This document shows, piece by piece, positions 1 through 5,853 of a stretch of DNA of 10,161 nt (positions are counted from its first letter, which is position 1; each line of letters begins with the position of its first letter). The stretch is from Tethybacter castelli (GTDB taxonomy: Bacteria > Pseudomonadota > Gammaproteobacteria > Tethybacterales > Tethybacteraceae): assembly GCA_036679665.1 (NCBI GenBank), contig JAZHEJ010000020.1, forward strand, positions 1 through 10,161. Reading direction: 5' to 3'. The notes beneath the pieces are model-generated. The model had not been told where the DNA came from. It worked only from the letters and a program-made list of their open reading frames with translations, and searched no databases. The position numbers were made by a program, and so were the translations under genes.

Positions 1-77
1 AAACCAAAATCGTACGTCCTTCAATATCCACCGCGTGAAAAGATTTTCGGTTTGTGTAATCGGTGCGCACCGTTTTG
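1..77. repeat. Terminal 77-bp exact direct repeat (assembly artefact)
   Basis: Bases 1-77 are identical to bases 188-264. The match stops exactly at 77/78 (a78 versus t265) and begins at the first base of the contig. The unit length from copy start to copy start is 187 bases, not a multiple of three, so the copy breaks the dehydrogenase frame. The length equals that of the repeat at the other end, which points to an assembly k-mer of 77, not to a biological duplication. Confidence 0.95.
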
Positions 78-626
78 ACCGTCGACCTTTTTGCGGTCGG
101 CCGGTATCATCACGTCGCAGACCAAAACCCGCATGCCGAACGCCGCGCACAGTTGGGCGACGCGCGCGCCAATTCTGCCGTACCCCAAAACCAAAATCGT
201 ACGTCCTTCAATATCCACCGCGTGAAAAGATTTTCGGTTTGTGTAATCGGTGCGCACCGTTTTGTCCATCGACGGCAAGTCTTTGGTTAGCGAAAGAAGC
301 ATAGCGAGCACATGTTCGGCCACTGACGCGTAATTGGCCGAAGCGGTGATCGCCACGGTGATATTGTGTTCCTTGGCATAACCCAAGTCGATGTTGTCAC
401 AACCCACGCCGTGCCGACTGACGCACTTCAAGTTGGGCGCGGCGCGCATTTTGGCGGCGTCGATTTTTTCTATTCGCACCACCATCGCCGCGGTACGGGC
501 CAACACTTCAGGCATCTGCGCCGAATCGGTTTGCCAGCCGTATACCGCTTCCACCGGCGCATTTTGCAAAATTTCAAGTCCGGCCGGATCAATCGGTTCG
601 GTTACGAGAACGGTTGGCTGGGACAT
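21..626 (-). CDS. D-isomer-specific 2-hydroxyacid dehydrogenase, partial with false C-terminus
   Basis: N-terminal part of an NAD-dependent D-2-hydroxyacid dehydrogenase (D-3-phosphoglycerate dehydrogenase superfamily), which interconverts 2-hydroxy acids and 2-keto acids in the cytoplasm. The catalytic-domain signature SRHGVGCDNID lies at residues 70-80, SVAEHVLAMLLSL at 101-113, and the start of the Rossmann domain with glycine motif LGYGRIG at 147-153. Family members are about 310-530 residues and this frame gives only 201. Residues 1-183 (bases 78-626) are credible. From residue 184 the frame reads, out of phase, into a copied 77-base block, so the last 18 residues and the stop near base 21 are artefacts, and the catalytic Glu and His regions are missing. 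The ATG at 624-626 fits the family N-terminus. No neighbour identifies the substrate, so I give no gene symbol. The family is near certain; the substrate is unknown. Confidence 0.85.
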   Translation of the reverse strand: MSQPTVLVTEPIDPAGLEILQNAPVEAVYGWQTDSAQMPEVLARTAAMVVRIEKIDAAKMRAAPNLKCVSRHGVGCDNIDLGYAKEHNITVAITASANYASVAEHVLAMLLSLTKDLPSMDKTVRTDYTNRKSFHAVDIEGRTILVLGYGRIGARVAQLCAAFGMRVLVCDVMIPADRKKVDGQNGAHRLHKPKIFSRGGY

Positions 627-759
627 CGCGCTAGTTTACTACTGAAGCAGCTTACGCCATCGCGGCGCAAGATTATAGGGTCATTATAAAAGTAGCGCCT
701 AAGGATGGGGCGTTTAGAATGCTTGTTAAGTGTTGCGGCTTGTCCTGCGTGTTGCGGCT
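627..759. promoter_or_regulatory. Divergent spacer with two TATAAT boxes on the minus strand
   Basis: This spacer separates the dehydrogenase start (626, minus) from the small membrane protein (plus). On the minus strand two perfect TATAAT hexamers occur at 677-672 and 688-683, about 46 and 57 bases upstream of the dehydrogenase ATG. Neither has a recognisable TTGACA-like box at the usual spacing. The same AT-rich patch reads TATAAA on the plus strand at 685-690 and could serve the plus-strand gene. This is a promoter candidate based on -10 boxes only. Confidence 0.35.
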
Positions 760-1146
760 ATGCGTATATCCCGGCTTTATTTTTACCTTCCGGCTTTGCT
801 TTGGCTGCCGCTGAGTATTATCGCGCTAACCTTGCTGCGCGGATTCGCTATCCCGGATCAAAGCTTGGGCGAATGGCTGATATTTTTCACCTTGGGGCCA
901 ATGGGTATTGTTTTGCCGCTGGCATGTCGTGCCATCTGGCGCCAAGGGTATAAAAAAACCACCGTGGCACTTGGGGTCATCCTGATGCCGCTTACGGTTT
1001 TGTACGGTTTGGTCGGCGGCCTGTTGGGCCCGCTGGGAATCGTGGTGTCGGTACTGATCGCAAGCTTGCCGGCCTGGATCGTTTATGGCGTTTTAAAGCT
1101 GATCAAGTCGAAGCGCGCTCGCCGCGCCAAAGTTGCTGAGGCATAA
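760..1146 (+). CDS. Small multi-pass inner-membrane protein, unknown function
   Basis: Predicted membrane protein of 128 residues that I do not recognise. It begins with a hydrophobic stretch (YLPALLWLPLSIIALTLL), then a second segment (LIFFTLGPMGIVLPLACRAI), then about 50 hydrophobic, Gly/Pro-rich residues that could form two more helices. The tail KSKRARRAK is strongly basic and so probably cytoplasmic. About four transmembrane segments are likely. I chose the ATG at 760. A GTG at 730 in the same frame would add ten residues (LRLVLRVAA region), and neither start has a clear Shine-Dalgarno sequence. The gene stands alone, divergent from the dehydrogenase and convergent with dtd. The reading frame and hydrophobic pattern support a real gene, but no function can be assigned. 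Confidence 0.65.
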   Translation: MRISRLYFYLPALLWLPLSIIALTLLRGFAIPDQSLGEWLIFFTLGPMGIVLPLACRAIWRQGYKKTTVALGVILMPLTVLYGLVGGLLGPLGIVVSVLIASLPAWIVYGVLKLIKSKRARRAKVAEA

Positions 1147-1198
1147 ATTTTTTTAGCTAATTTGGTCGCGCCAAACGCGGGTTTGCAACCAAACTTGC
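1147..1198. other. Convergent spacer with two short hairpins
   Basis: The 52 bases between the membrane protein stop and the dtd stop hold a T7 run at 1148-1154 and two small inverted repeats: TTTGG/CCAAA (1161-1165 with 1171-1175) and GTTTG/CAAAC (1181-1185 with 1190-1194). The T run comes before the hairpins on the plus strand, and no T run follows them on the minus strand. A classic intrinsic terminator is therefore not formed in either direction. The hairpins may still help end the two converging transcripts. Confidence 0.25.
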
Positions 1199-1645
1199 CT
1201 ACCAGTCGGCCGAATCCAACCAGATGGTGACCGGCCCGTCGTTCACAAGCTCAACTTGCATGTCGGCGCCGAAGCGCCCGGTCTCAACCGCTACGCCCAG
1301 CTTGGTAAGCTCCGCGGCCACAACGTCGCAAAGTTGTGCGGCGTTTGGCCCTGCCGCCGCGGTCGTAAATGAAGGTCGGTTGCCGCCGCTGCAGTCGGCG
1401 CTCAGGGTGAACTGGCTGACAACCAAACAACGACCTGATTTGTCAAGCACCGACTTGTTCAGCTTGCCGCGCTCGTCGGCGAAGATGCGCAGGCGCGCTA
1501 TTTTGGCGGCCATGCGCTTGGCCTCGGCGGTGCGATCGCCTTGCATCGCGCACAAAAGCACGAGCAGTCCGTGCTCGCATGAGCACAATGGTTTTCCCGC
1601 GACCGTTACCGCGGCGCGCGAAACGCGCTGGACGACCGCGCGCAT
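1199..1645 (-). CDS. dtd: D-aminoacyl-tRNA deacylase
   Basis: Cytoplasmic proofreading enzyme that hydrolyses D-aminoacyl-tRNAs (and glycyl-tRNA-Ala in characterised members), keeping D-residues out of translation. The 148 residues match the usual length of about 145-150. The start MRAVVQRVSRAAVTV, the conserved KIARLRIFADERGKLNKS block (48-65), the active-site SQFTL (77-81), GNRPSFT (88-94) and the LVNDGPVT motif (133-140, bearing the Gly-cisPro selectivity loop) are all present. The usual Tyr after SQFTL is Ser here. It is the last gene of a four-gene minus-strand unit: its ATG (1645-1643) immediately follows the TAA of the upstream gene (1648-1646) with no spacer, implying translational coupling. 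Pairing with exported proteins of unknown function is unusual for this housekeeping gene. The identification is secure. Confidence 0.96.
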   Translation of the reverse strand: MRAVVQRVSRAAVTVAGKPLCSCEHGLLVLLCAMQGDRTAEAKRMAAKIARLRIFADERGKLNKSVLDKSGRCLVVSQFTLSADCSGGNRPSFTTAAAGPNAAQLCDVVAAELTKLGVAVETGRFGADMQVELVNDGPVTIWLDSADW

Positions 1646-2083
1646 TTACTTACGCTCGCGGCAGTTTTGGTCGCGCAACGTGGCGTCGTCGTCCAACACT
1701 AACCGTTCACCGGCGAATTTAAGCTGCCAGCGCGTGAACACACAGGTGGCATTGCCGTCCCAGTGCTCAATGACGACACCGTTGTTGGTCGGAAAGGCGC
1801 CTAGACGATAGCCGGTTGCCGCGGCGATCAGGCGATTGCGATACTTTACCGCGACCGAACCCGCGGTTGATACCAACCCGGTGTCGGCGTGCATCACGGC
1901 TTTGCGAATTTCAATGGCCAGCGCACCGTAAGTTGTAACCTGATCAGGAGCTCTTGCGACCCGAAAAGCGCGCAACTGTTCGTGATCGAGCATCAAGGCG
2001 CCGTCCATTTGGATAGCGGGCAAGCTTTGCGCCCAAGTCAGTGTTCCGGCAACCGCAAGCAAGATTGTTGCCGCGGCTTTCAT
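1646..2083 (-). CDS. Small exported protein, unknown family (paralogue A)
   Basis: Unrecognised 145-residue protein with a clear Sec signal peptide: Lys at 2, hydrophobic core 3-15, and a likely signal peptidase I site after TWA (residue 18). The mature part contains GVVIEHWDGNATC (102-114) followed by RW, and a second cysteine (C141) five residues from the C-terminus. The protein encoded just upstream shares this pattern (EHW-D/N-GN, C, RW, C-terminal C), so the two are diverged tandem paralogues. The paired cysteines suggest a disulfide in a periplasmic or secreted protein. Its ATG overlaps the upstream TGA by four bases (ATGA, 2083-2080), and its stop abuts the dtd ATG, so it is embedded in an operon. 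No function is inferred. Confidence 0.8.
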   Translation of the reverse strand: MKAAATILLAVAGTLTWAQSLPAIQMDGALMLDHEQLRAFRVARAPDQVTTYGALAIEIRKAVMHADTGLVSTAGSVAVKYRNRLIAAATGYRLGAFPTNNGVVIEHWDGNATCVFTRWQLKFAGERLVLDDDATLRDQNCRERK

Positions 2084-2592
2084 TCGTACTTACAACGCTC
2101 GCCGGTAAGCAGATCCGCATATTCGGATTCCACCACTTGCACCGCGGGATTTAAATCATATTGCAGGTACCAGCGCGCCAAAGAGCATCCGATGTTGCCA
2201 TTCCAGTGTTCGACCATAATATTGTTGTCGATAAGTTTGACGTCGAAGGAGTACCCTTTGCCGCCAAGTAACACCCGATCCTTATAGCTGATCTGCACCG
2301 AAGCCGGGACGTCAAGCTCGGTGTCCGGGAATTCGCTGTTGCTGTAATAAATCCCCGCGCGGTTTTCAACAAGCAACGGCCCTATCTGATACTTTCCGAT
2401 CACGCTGCCGGTGGGCACGAAACGTTCAAGATCCGCTTCGTTTAATGTGATTAGCCCGGTCGCGAAACGGTCTTTGCCATTCGTTGCGATAAGCCAGTCA
2501 AAATTTGCTATATACGTGTCTTGCCCGGCCGCAACGCAACTGATTCCAAGTATCAGTGCGAGTAGCGCCCGTTGCGAAACTTCAGCGAACAA
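2080..2592 (-). CDS. Small exported protein, unknown family (paralogue B)
   Basis: Unrecognised 170-residue exported protein. The signal peptide has a hydrophobic core around residues 9-18 with probable cleavage after AAG (residue 23). Cys19 lies in GISC, a poor lipobox, so I favour signal peptidase I over lipoprotein processing. The C-terminal half (GSV-less, ASVQISYKDR at 97-106, then MVEHWNGNIGC at 126-136, RW at 140-141 and C167 near the end) aligns with the next gene, its tandem paralogue. It has about 25 more residues, mainly between the signal peptide and the shared core. The only plausible start is a TTG at 2592-2590, overlapping the end of the upstream lipoprotein gene by 11 bases. 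The GGGG just before it may serve as a weak ribosome site, and coupling to the lipoprotein gene is likely. Confidence 0.78.
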   Translation of the reverse strand: MFAEVSQRALLALILGISCVAAGQDTYIANFDWLIATNGKDRFATGLITLNEADLERFVPTGSVIGKYQIGPLLVENRAGIYYSNSEFPDTELDVPASVQISYKDRVLLGGKGYSFDVKLIDNNIMVEHWNGNIGCSLARWYLQYDLNPAVQVVESEYADLLTGERCKYE

Positions 2593-3724
2593 GCCCCAGT
2601 TCCAGCATGCGCGCCACTATCCGCCGTCGTTGCTTGATAAGCGTCGGGCCGGGGAAATCGTAGCTGAATGTTTGCATGTTCGCGATATATTCCTCATCCG
2701 GCTGCTCCCAATAAAACATCGCCATCGCGTCTTCAAAGCGCCACAAAGAAGGCAACGTATAGTAAATCGCCCCCGGCGGACCGTCGCGGCCGGGCAAAAG
2801 GCGCTCGGTGCCCAAACGCCCTTGAAAAATATAAAAAGCATCGTCAGGAGGCAGAAACTTTAGCTGATAATCAACCTGTTCGTCACCGGAGGTTTCATCG
2901 ATGGTACCGAGCAACGGGCGCGTACCGTCGCCGGCAATCCAGTCGACATAATTTTTGGACATAAAGCTTGCGGCGCGATGACCGGTCGGTTGGGCGCGGT
3001 GCGGATAATATTCGTTGGATCGTTTGGCCACATCAACGCGAAACGGTCCGCCGCGCGGAAAGGCCGGGTCGGTGCCGACCAAATAAGTATGCAGATAGTT
3101 GTGTTGCTGGAGCATGACCGCAACGGGCTCGTCTTGCTCGTCCAAGGCCACAAACACCGCGGTGTAATGATCAAGTTGATGCCAATCGCGCAAATTTCCG
3201 AACAATTCCAAAACCACAGCCTGCGAAATGGTGATCCCGGTGGCGATACCCGAATAGCGAAAGGCGAAGTTGTAGCGCAAAAAAAGCCAGTCGCGCCGTG
3301 CCGGCTCCAGCCCTTCTAGTTCAATCGTGCCGCGATAGACGCTCGCGTAGCCGACCGCGGTGGTGGGGGCGTCGGTGGGGATGTGGGTAAAGGTGGCGTC
3401 AGGGAGCAGTTTTACTTGGTTGAGTTTGGTCTGGCTGACTTCGCAGTCTTCTTCTGCCGTCGCTAAGCTGCGCAGGCAACCTGAAGCGATATAGTCGGCG
3501 TAAAAATCCAGCGGTTTGGGCTCGCCGGCGGCCACGTACAGGATCGGCTTATATTGCTCAAGCAAAGCGCGTTCCCGGGCCGTGGTGACATTACTGATTT
3601 GCAACCGCAGAATTTCATCAAAGCCCGGCATCTGGGTAAACCTGTCTTCAGATGGCGCGCAACCGGTCAGGATCAGGCCGATCAGGATCGACCCTTGGCG
3701 AAGCAGGTTAAAATTAGTATGCAT
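2582..3724 (-). CDS. Predicted lipoprotein of unknown function
   Basis: A 380-residue protein with a signal peptide ending in the lipobox LTGC (19-22), so it is probably lipidated at Cys22 and anchored in the inner or outer membrane facing the periplasm. After Cys22 the residues are Ala-Pro-Ser, with no Asp at +2, which leans towards outer-membrane sorting. I do not recognise the family. Aromatic-rich segments (DWLFLRYNFAFRYSG, then NLRDWHQLDHYTAVFVALD and a QQHNY motif) vaguely resemble the His/Asp/Trp pattern of Vps62-like proteins, but this is weak. It is the first gene of the unit that runs through the two small exported proteins to dtd, with its TGA inside the next gene. Its ATG (3724) is only 17 bases from the divergent UbiJ-like gene, so its promoter must overlap that coding region. 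The gene is real; the function is unknown. Confidence 0.85.
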   Translation of the reverse strand: MHTNFNLLRQGSILIGLILTGCAPSEDRFTQMPGFDEILRLQISNVTTARERALLEQYKPILYVAAGEPKPLDFYADYIASGCLRSLATAEEDCEVSQTKLNQVKLLPDATFTHIPTDAPTTAVGYASVYRGTIELEGLEPARRDWLFLRYNFAFRYSGIATGITISQAVVLELFGNLRDWHQLDHYTAVFVALDEQDEPVAVMLQQHNYLHTYLVGTDPAFPRGGPFRVDVAKRSNEYYPHRAQPTGHRAASFMSKNYVDWIAGDGTRPLLGTIDETSGDEQVDYQLKFLPPDDAFYIFQGRLGTERLLPGRDGPPGAIYYTLPSLWRFEDAMAMFYWEQPDEEYIANMQTFSYDFPGPTLIKQRRRIVARMLELGLVR

Positions 3725-3741
3725 AACAATATGCTTTTTGC
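3725..3741. promoter_or_regulatory. 17-bp divergent spacer between two operons
   Basis: Only 17 bases separate the two divergent start codons. The spacer is AT-rich and bounded by GCAT/ATGC, giving the small inverted repeat ATGC-TTTTT-GCAT at 3731-3743, which includes the start of the plus-strand gene. Neither gene has a Shine-Dalgarno match here. Promoters of both units must lie inside the opposite coding sequence, or the transcripts are leaderless or nearly so. Confidence 0.3.
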
Positions 3742-4293
3742 ATGCGGATGAAATTTTATGTCAGCTTGCGCAAACTGTTACGCGACGAGATTTTCATCAG
3801 TGCGCCTGACTATTTGCGCGGTCATGAAGGCAAGGTGATACGCATTTGCGTAGGCCCGGTACGCCGCGCGTTGCGGGTTGACGAGCAAAGCAAAATCGAA
3901 CTGGTGCATCCTGAAGTGTGGGCAAACGCGCAGGTCAAAATGCCGGTTGCCCGTCTGTGCGGCGATCGTGACACGGTGTACGAATCGTCCGGCGACAGCA
4001 AGCTGCTTAAAGATTTTGCCGCGTTGGTTGAAAACGAAGATATCGGCTTTGTCGCGCTGATTGAAAAGCTGTACGGTACCAAAGCCGGTTCCGCGGCTCA
4101 AAATGTCAGCTCGGCCGCAACTCGGTTCGGCGCGGACGTAAAAGTGCGTTTAGGTGAACAATTTGCACACTGGCTGACCCAAGAAAGCGGCATTTTGCCC
4201 GACCCGGCCGCAAGCCGCAGGCTTGGCGCCAACGTGCGTGAATTCGCCGCCAAGGTGGAAAATTTGCGTAGGCTAACCGTCGCGGAGCGTTAA
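3742..4293 (+). CDS. UbiJ-like SCP2-domain protein (ubiquinone biosynthesis accessory factor)
   Basis: A 183-residue protein whose layout matches UbiJ, the SCP2-fold lipid-binding subunit of the soluble ubiquinone-biosynthesis complex of proteobacteria. Features shared with that family as I know it: an N-terminal helix followed by GHEGKVIRICVGPVRRALRV (about 27-46), a beta-rich SCP2 middle, the motif V-x-x-SSGDSKLL (about 79-88) matching the 'GD-x-x-L' turn, an acidic stretch with IEKLYGTKAG like the 'LSxLxGD' helix, and a C-terminal FAHWLTQESGILPDP then a helix ending in AAKVENLRR, the family's E-x-x-LLP tail. Typical UbiJ proteins are about 180-210 residues. A second ATG six bases downstream (3748) is an equally good start. 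It ends five bases before phaR and is probably co-transcribed with it. No ubiE or ubiB is present. The assignment is by remembered pattern and moderately sure. Confidence 0.65.
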   Translation: MRMKFYVSLRKLLRDEIFISAPDYLRGHEGKVIRICVGPVRRALRVDEQSKIELVHPEVWANAQVKMPVARLCGDRDTVYESSGDSKLLKDFAALVENEDIGFVALIEKLYGTKAGSAAQNVSSAATRFGADVKVRLGEQFAHWLTQESGILPDPAASRRLGANVREFAAKVENLRRLTVAER

Positions 4294-4298
4294 GCGTC

Positions 4299-4847
4299 AT
4301 GAATGAAACCAAGCCGCGCATCATCAAAAAGTACCAAAACCGCAGGTTGTACGACACCGAGCGCAGCTGTTACATTACCCAAGACCAGATTAAACGCTAC
4401 GTAAGCAAGGGGATAAGTTTTCGGGTCATCACCGCCAAGACCGGCGACGACATAACCCGCGCGGTGCTGTTGCACATCATCCTCGATGAGGAAATTATGG
4501 GGGTGCCTTTGTTTACCGAAGAAGCGTTGCGCTCAATCATCTTGTTTTCCGGTTCGGGCATGCGCGGTTCAATGTCGAGCTTTTTGGAACATATGTTGCC
4601 CGCCTTGCAACAAAACTCGGCTTTGGGCGGCGTCGACGCATCGTCGCGGACCAATGAACACATCCGCGATCATGTCGCGGCATTACAAGGTTTGTTGCTT
4701 GGCAACACGTTTCAAGAATACATCAATCGCAACATGGAAGTATTCGGCAAGGCAAACCAGTCGATCGCCCAGAACGCCGTCAAAATGATGAAAATAACTC
4801 CGCCGGATTTCAACGCCGACCACAACGCGAACAAAAAAGACGATTAG
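4299..4847 (+). CDS. phaR: Polyhydroxyalkanoate synthesis regulator PhaR
   Basis: DNA- and granule-binding repressor that controls phasin and polyhydroxyalkanoate genes. The PHB/PHA accumulation regulator N-terminal domain is clear at residues 1-60: the hallmark RIIKKYQNRRLYDTE (6-20), then CYIT, and AKTGDDITRAVLLHIILDEE (46-65). The second domain follows, with PLFTEEALRSIILFSGSGMRGSMSSFLE. The tail is lysine-, asparagine- and aspartate-rich. Its 182 residues match the usual length. A GGAG at 4284-4287 lies 11 bases before the ATG. It follows the UbiJ-like gene by five bases. Its TAG overlaps the stop of the convergent psuG by two bases (shared TA, 4845-4846), leaving no room for a terminator between them. 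No phaC, phasin or depolymerase gene is in view, so the targets must lie elsewhere. Confidence 0.92.
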   Translation: MNETKPRIIKKYQNRRLYDTERSCYITQDQIKRYVSKGISFRVITAKTGDDITRAVLLHIILDEEIMGVPLFTEEALRSIILFSGSGMRGSMSSFLEHMLPALQQNSALGGVDASSRTNEHIRDHVAALQGLLLGNTFQEYINRNMEVFGKANQSIAQNAVKMMKITPPDFNADHNANKKDD

Positions 4848-5773
4848 TCGCTTTGGGCCGTAAGCACCGTGGCCGCTTGGGCGGCAAGTTGCGCGTTGGC
4901 GACAATCAACGCGATGTTGGATTTTAACGTTTTACCGTCAGATTGTTTGGCGACATCCGCCAGCAGATACGGGGTGATTTTTTTGCCGTGAACGTTAGCC
5001 GCGCGCGCCGCGGCCAGCGCCGCGGCTATCCAGCCGTCAACCACGACCGCATCAAGCTCGTGTTCCGCGGGTACCGGATTGCACAACAACATGCCGGACG
5101 TGATGCCAAGCTCGCGACGACAAGTGTCGATCGCGGCCAGTTCGCCAAGCTCGTCAATACGTCGGTCAACCGGCAACTTGGTGTCTTTGGTCCAAAACCC
5201 GGGCATGAAGTCGCAACGATAGCCCAGCACCGCAACCCCCAGTGTTTCAAGCAGTTCATGGGTGCGCTCGAGATCCAAAATGGCTTTGGCGCCGCTGCAT
5301 ACCACCAGGATGTCGCCGCGCGCAAGCTCAGCCAAGTCCGCGCTGATATCCAAAGTTTGCGCCAAACCGCGGTGCACTCCGCCGATTCCGCCGGTGGCAA
5401 AAACTTTGATGCCGGCTTTTTGCGCGGCAATTATGGTGGCCGCGACGGTGGTAGTGCCGCAAGCTTTGCTCGCGATCGCCCACGGTAAGTCGCGGCGAGA
5501 TAGTTTGGTTACCGCTTTATCGCTAGCTAAACGGTCAAGCTGCTTATCATCAAGTCCGACGCGCAAGACGCCGTCAATAACCGCGATCGTGGCCGGCACC
5601 GCGCCGGCGTCGCGCACCGCGCGTTGGGCATTATGCGCGGTCTGCAGATTATGTGGCGCAGGCAGGCCGTGGCTGATAAGCGTTGATTCGAGCGCCACGA
5701 CTGGTAAGTCGGCGCTTAGCGCCGCAGTCACTTCATCAGACAGTTCAAATCGGCCAGGCAAGTTGATCGGCAT
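4844..5773 (-). CDS. psuG: Pseudouridine-5'-phosphate glycosidase
   Basis: Breaks the C-C glycosidic bond of pseudouridine 5'-phosphate, giving uracil and ribose 5-phosphate, in cytoplasmic pseudouridine catabolism. The motifs VVALESTLISHGLPAPHN, TKLSRRDLP, ATGGIGGVHRG, VCSGAKAILDL and the late TLKSNIALI are all typical. Counting from the ATG at 5773 (309 residues), Glu29, Lys90, His134, Asp146, Lys163 and Asn286 line up with E. coli Glu31, Lys93, His137, Asp149, Lys166 and Asn289, so the covalent-catalysis lysine and active site are intact. A GTG at 5785 would add four residues (MIAP), and neither start has a clear ribosome site. It is the last gene of the minus-strand nucleoside unit, about 80 bases after the kinase, and converges with phaR with overlapping stops. 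Confidence 0.95.
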   Translation of the reverse strand: MPINLPGRFELSDEVTAALSADLPVVALESTLISHGLPAPHNLQTAHNAQRAVRDAGAVPATIAVIDGVLRVGLDDKQLDRLASDKAVTKLSRRDLPWAIASKACGTTTVAATIIAAQKAGIKVFATGGIGGVHRGLAQTLDISADLAELARGDILVVCSGAKAILDLERTHELLETLGVAVLGYRCDFMPGFWTKDTKLPVDRRIDELGELAAIDTCRRELGITSGMLLCNPVPAEHELDAVVVDGWIAAALAAARAANVHGKKITPYLLADVAKQSDGKTLKSNIALIVANAQLAAQAATVLTAQSD

Positions 5774-5853
5774 CGGCGCAATCACATTGTAGCCAACGCG
5801 GTCAATAATGAAACTTCCGACTTAACGCCTGAACTGATGACCGCTCACCTAAT
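5774..5853 (-). other. psuK-psuG spacer with a 7-bp inverted repeat
   Basis: The roughly 80 bases between the kinase stop and the psuG start contain a perfect inverted repeat, GCGGTCA at 5798-5804 with TGACCGC at 5838-5844, spaced by 33 bases. On the transcript this could form a stem-loop just upstream of psuG, affecting relative expression or mRNA processing. No T run follows, so it is not a terminator. The spacer is longer than the others in this operon. Confidence 0.25.

Noticed and set aside
1..264. Tandem repeat, attachment site or CRISPR-like repeat
   Set aside because: The repeats are exactly 77 bases, start at the window edge, sit inside coding sequence and match the length of the unrelated repeat at the other end, so an assembly loop explains them better.
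1148..1154. T7 run as an intrinsic terminator for the membrane protein gene
   Set aside because: No stable GC-rich stem precedes the run on the plus strand.
1224..1811. 195-residue open frame on the plus strand opposite dtd
   Set aside because: Composition is Ser/Thr/Arg-rich without motifs, and it runs antisense to dtd and paralogue A, both of which are well supported.
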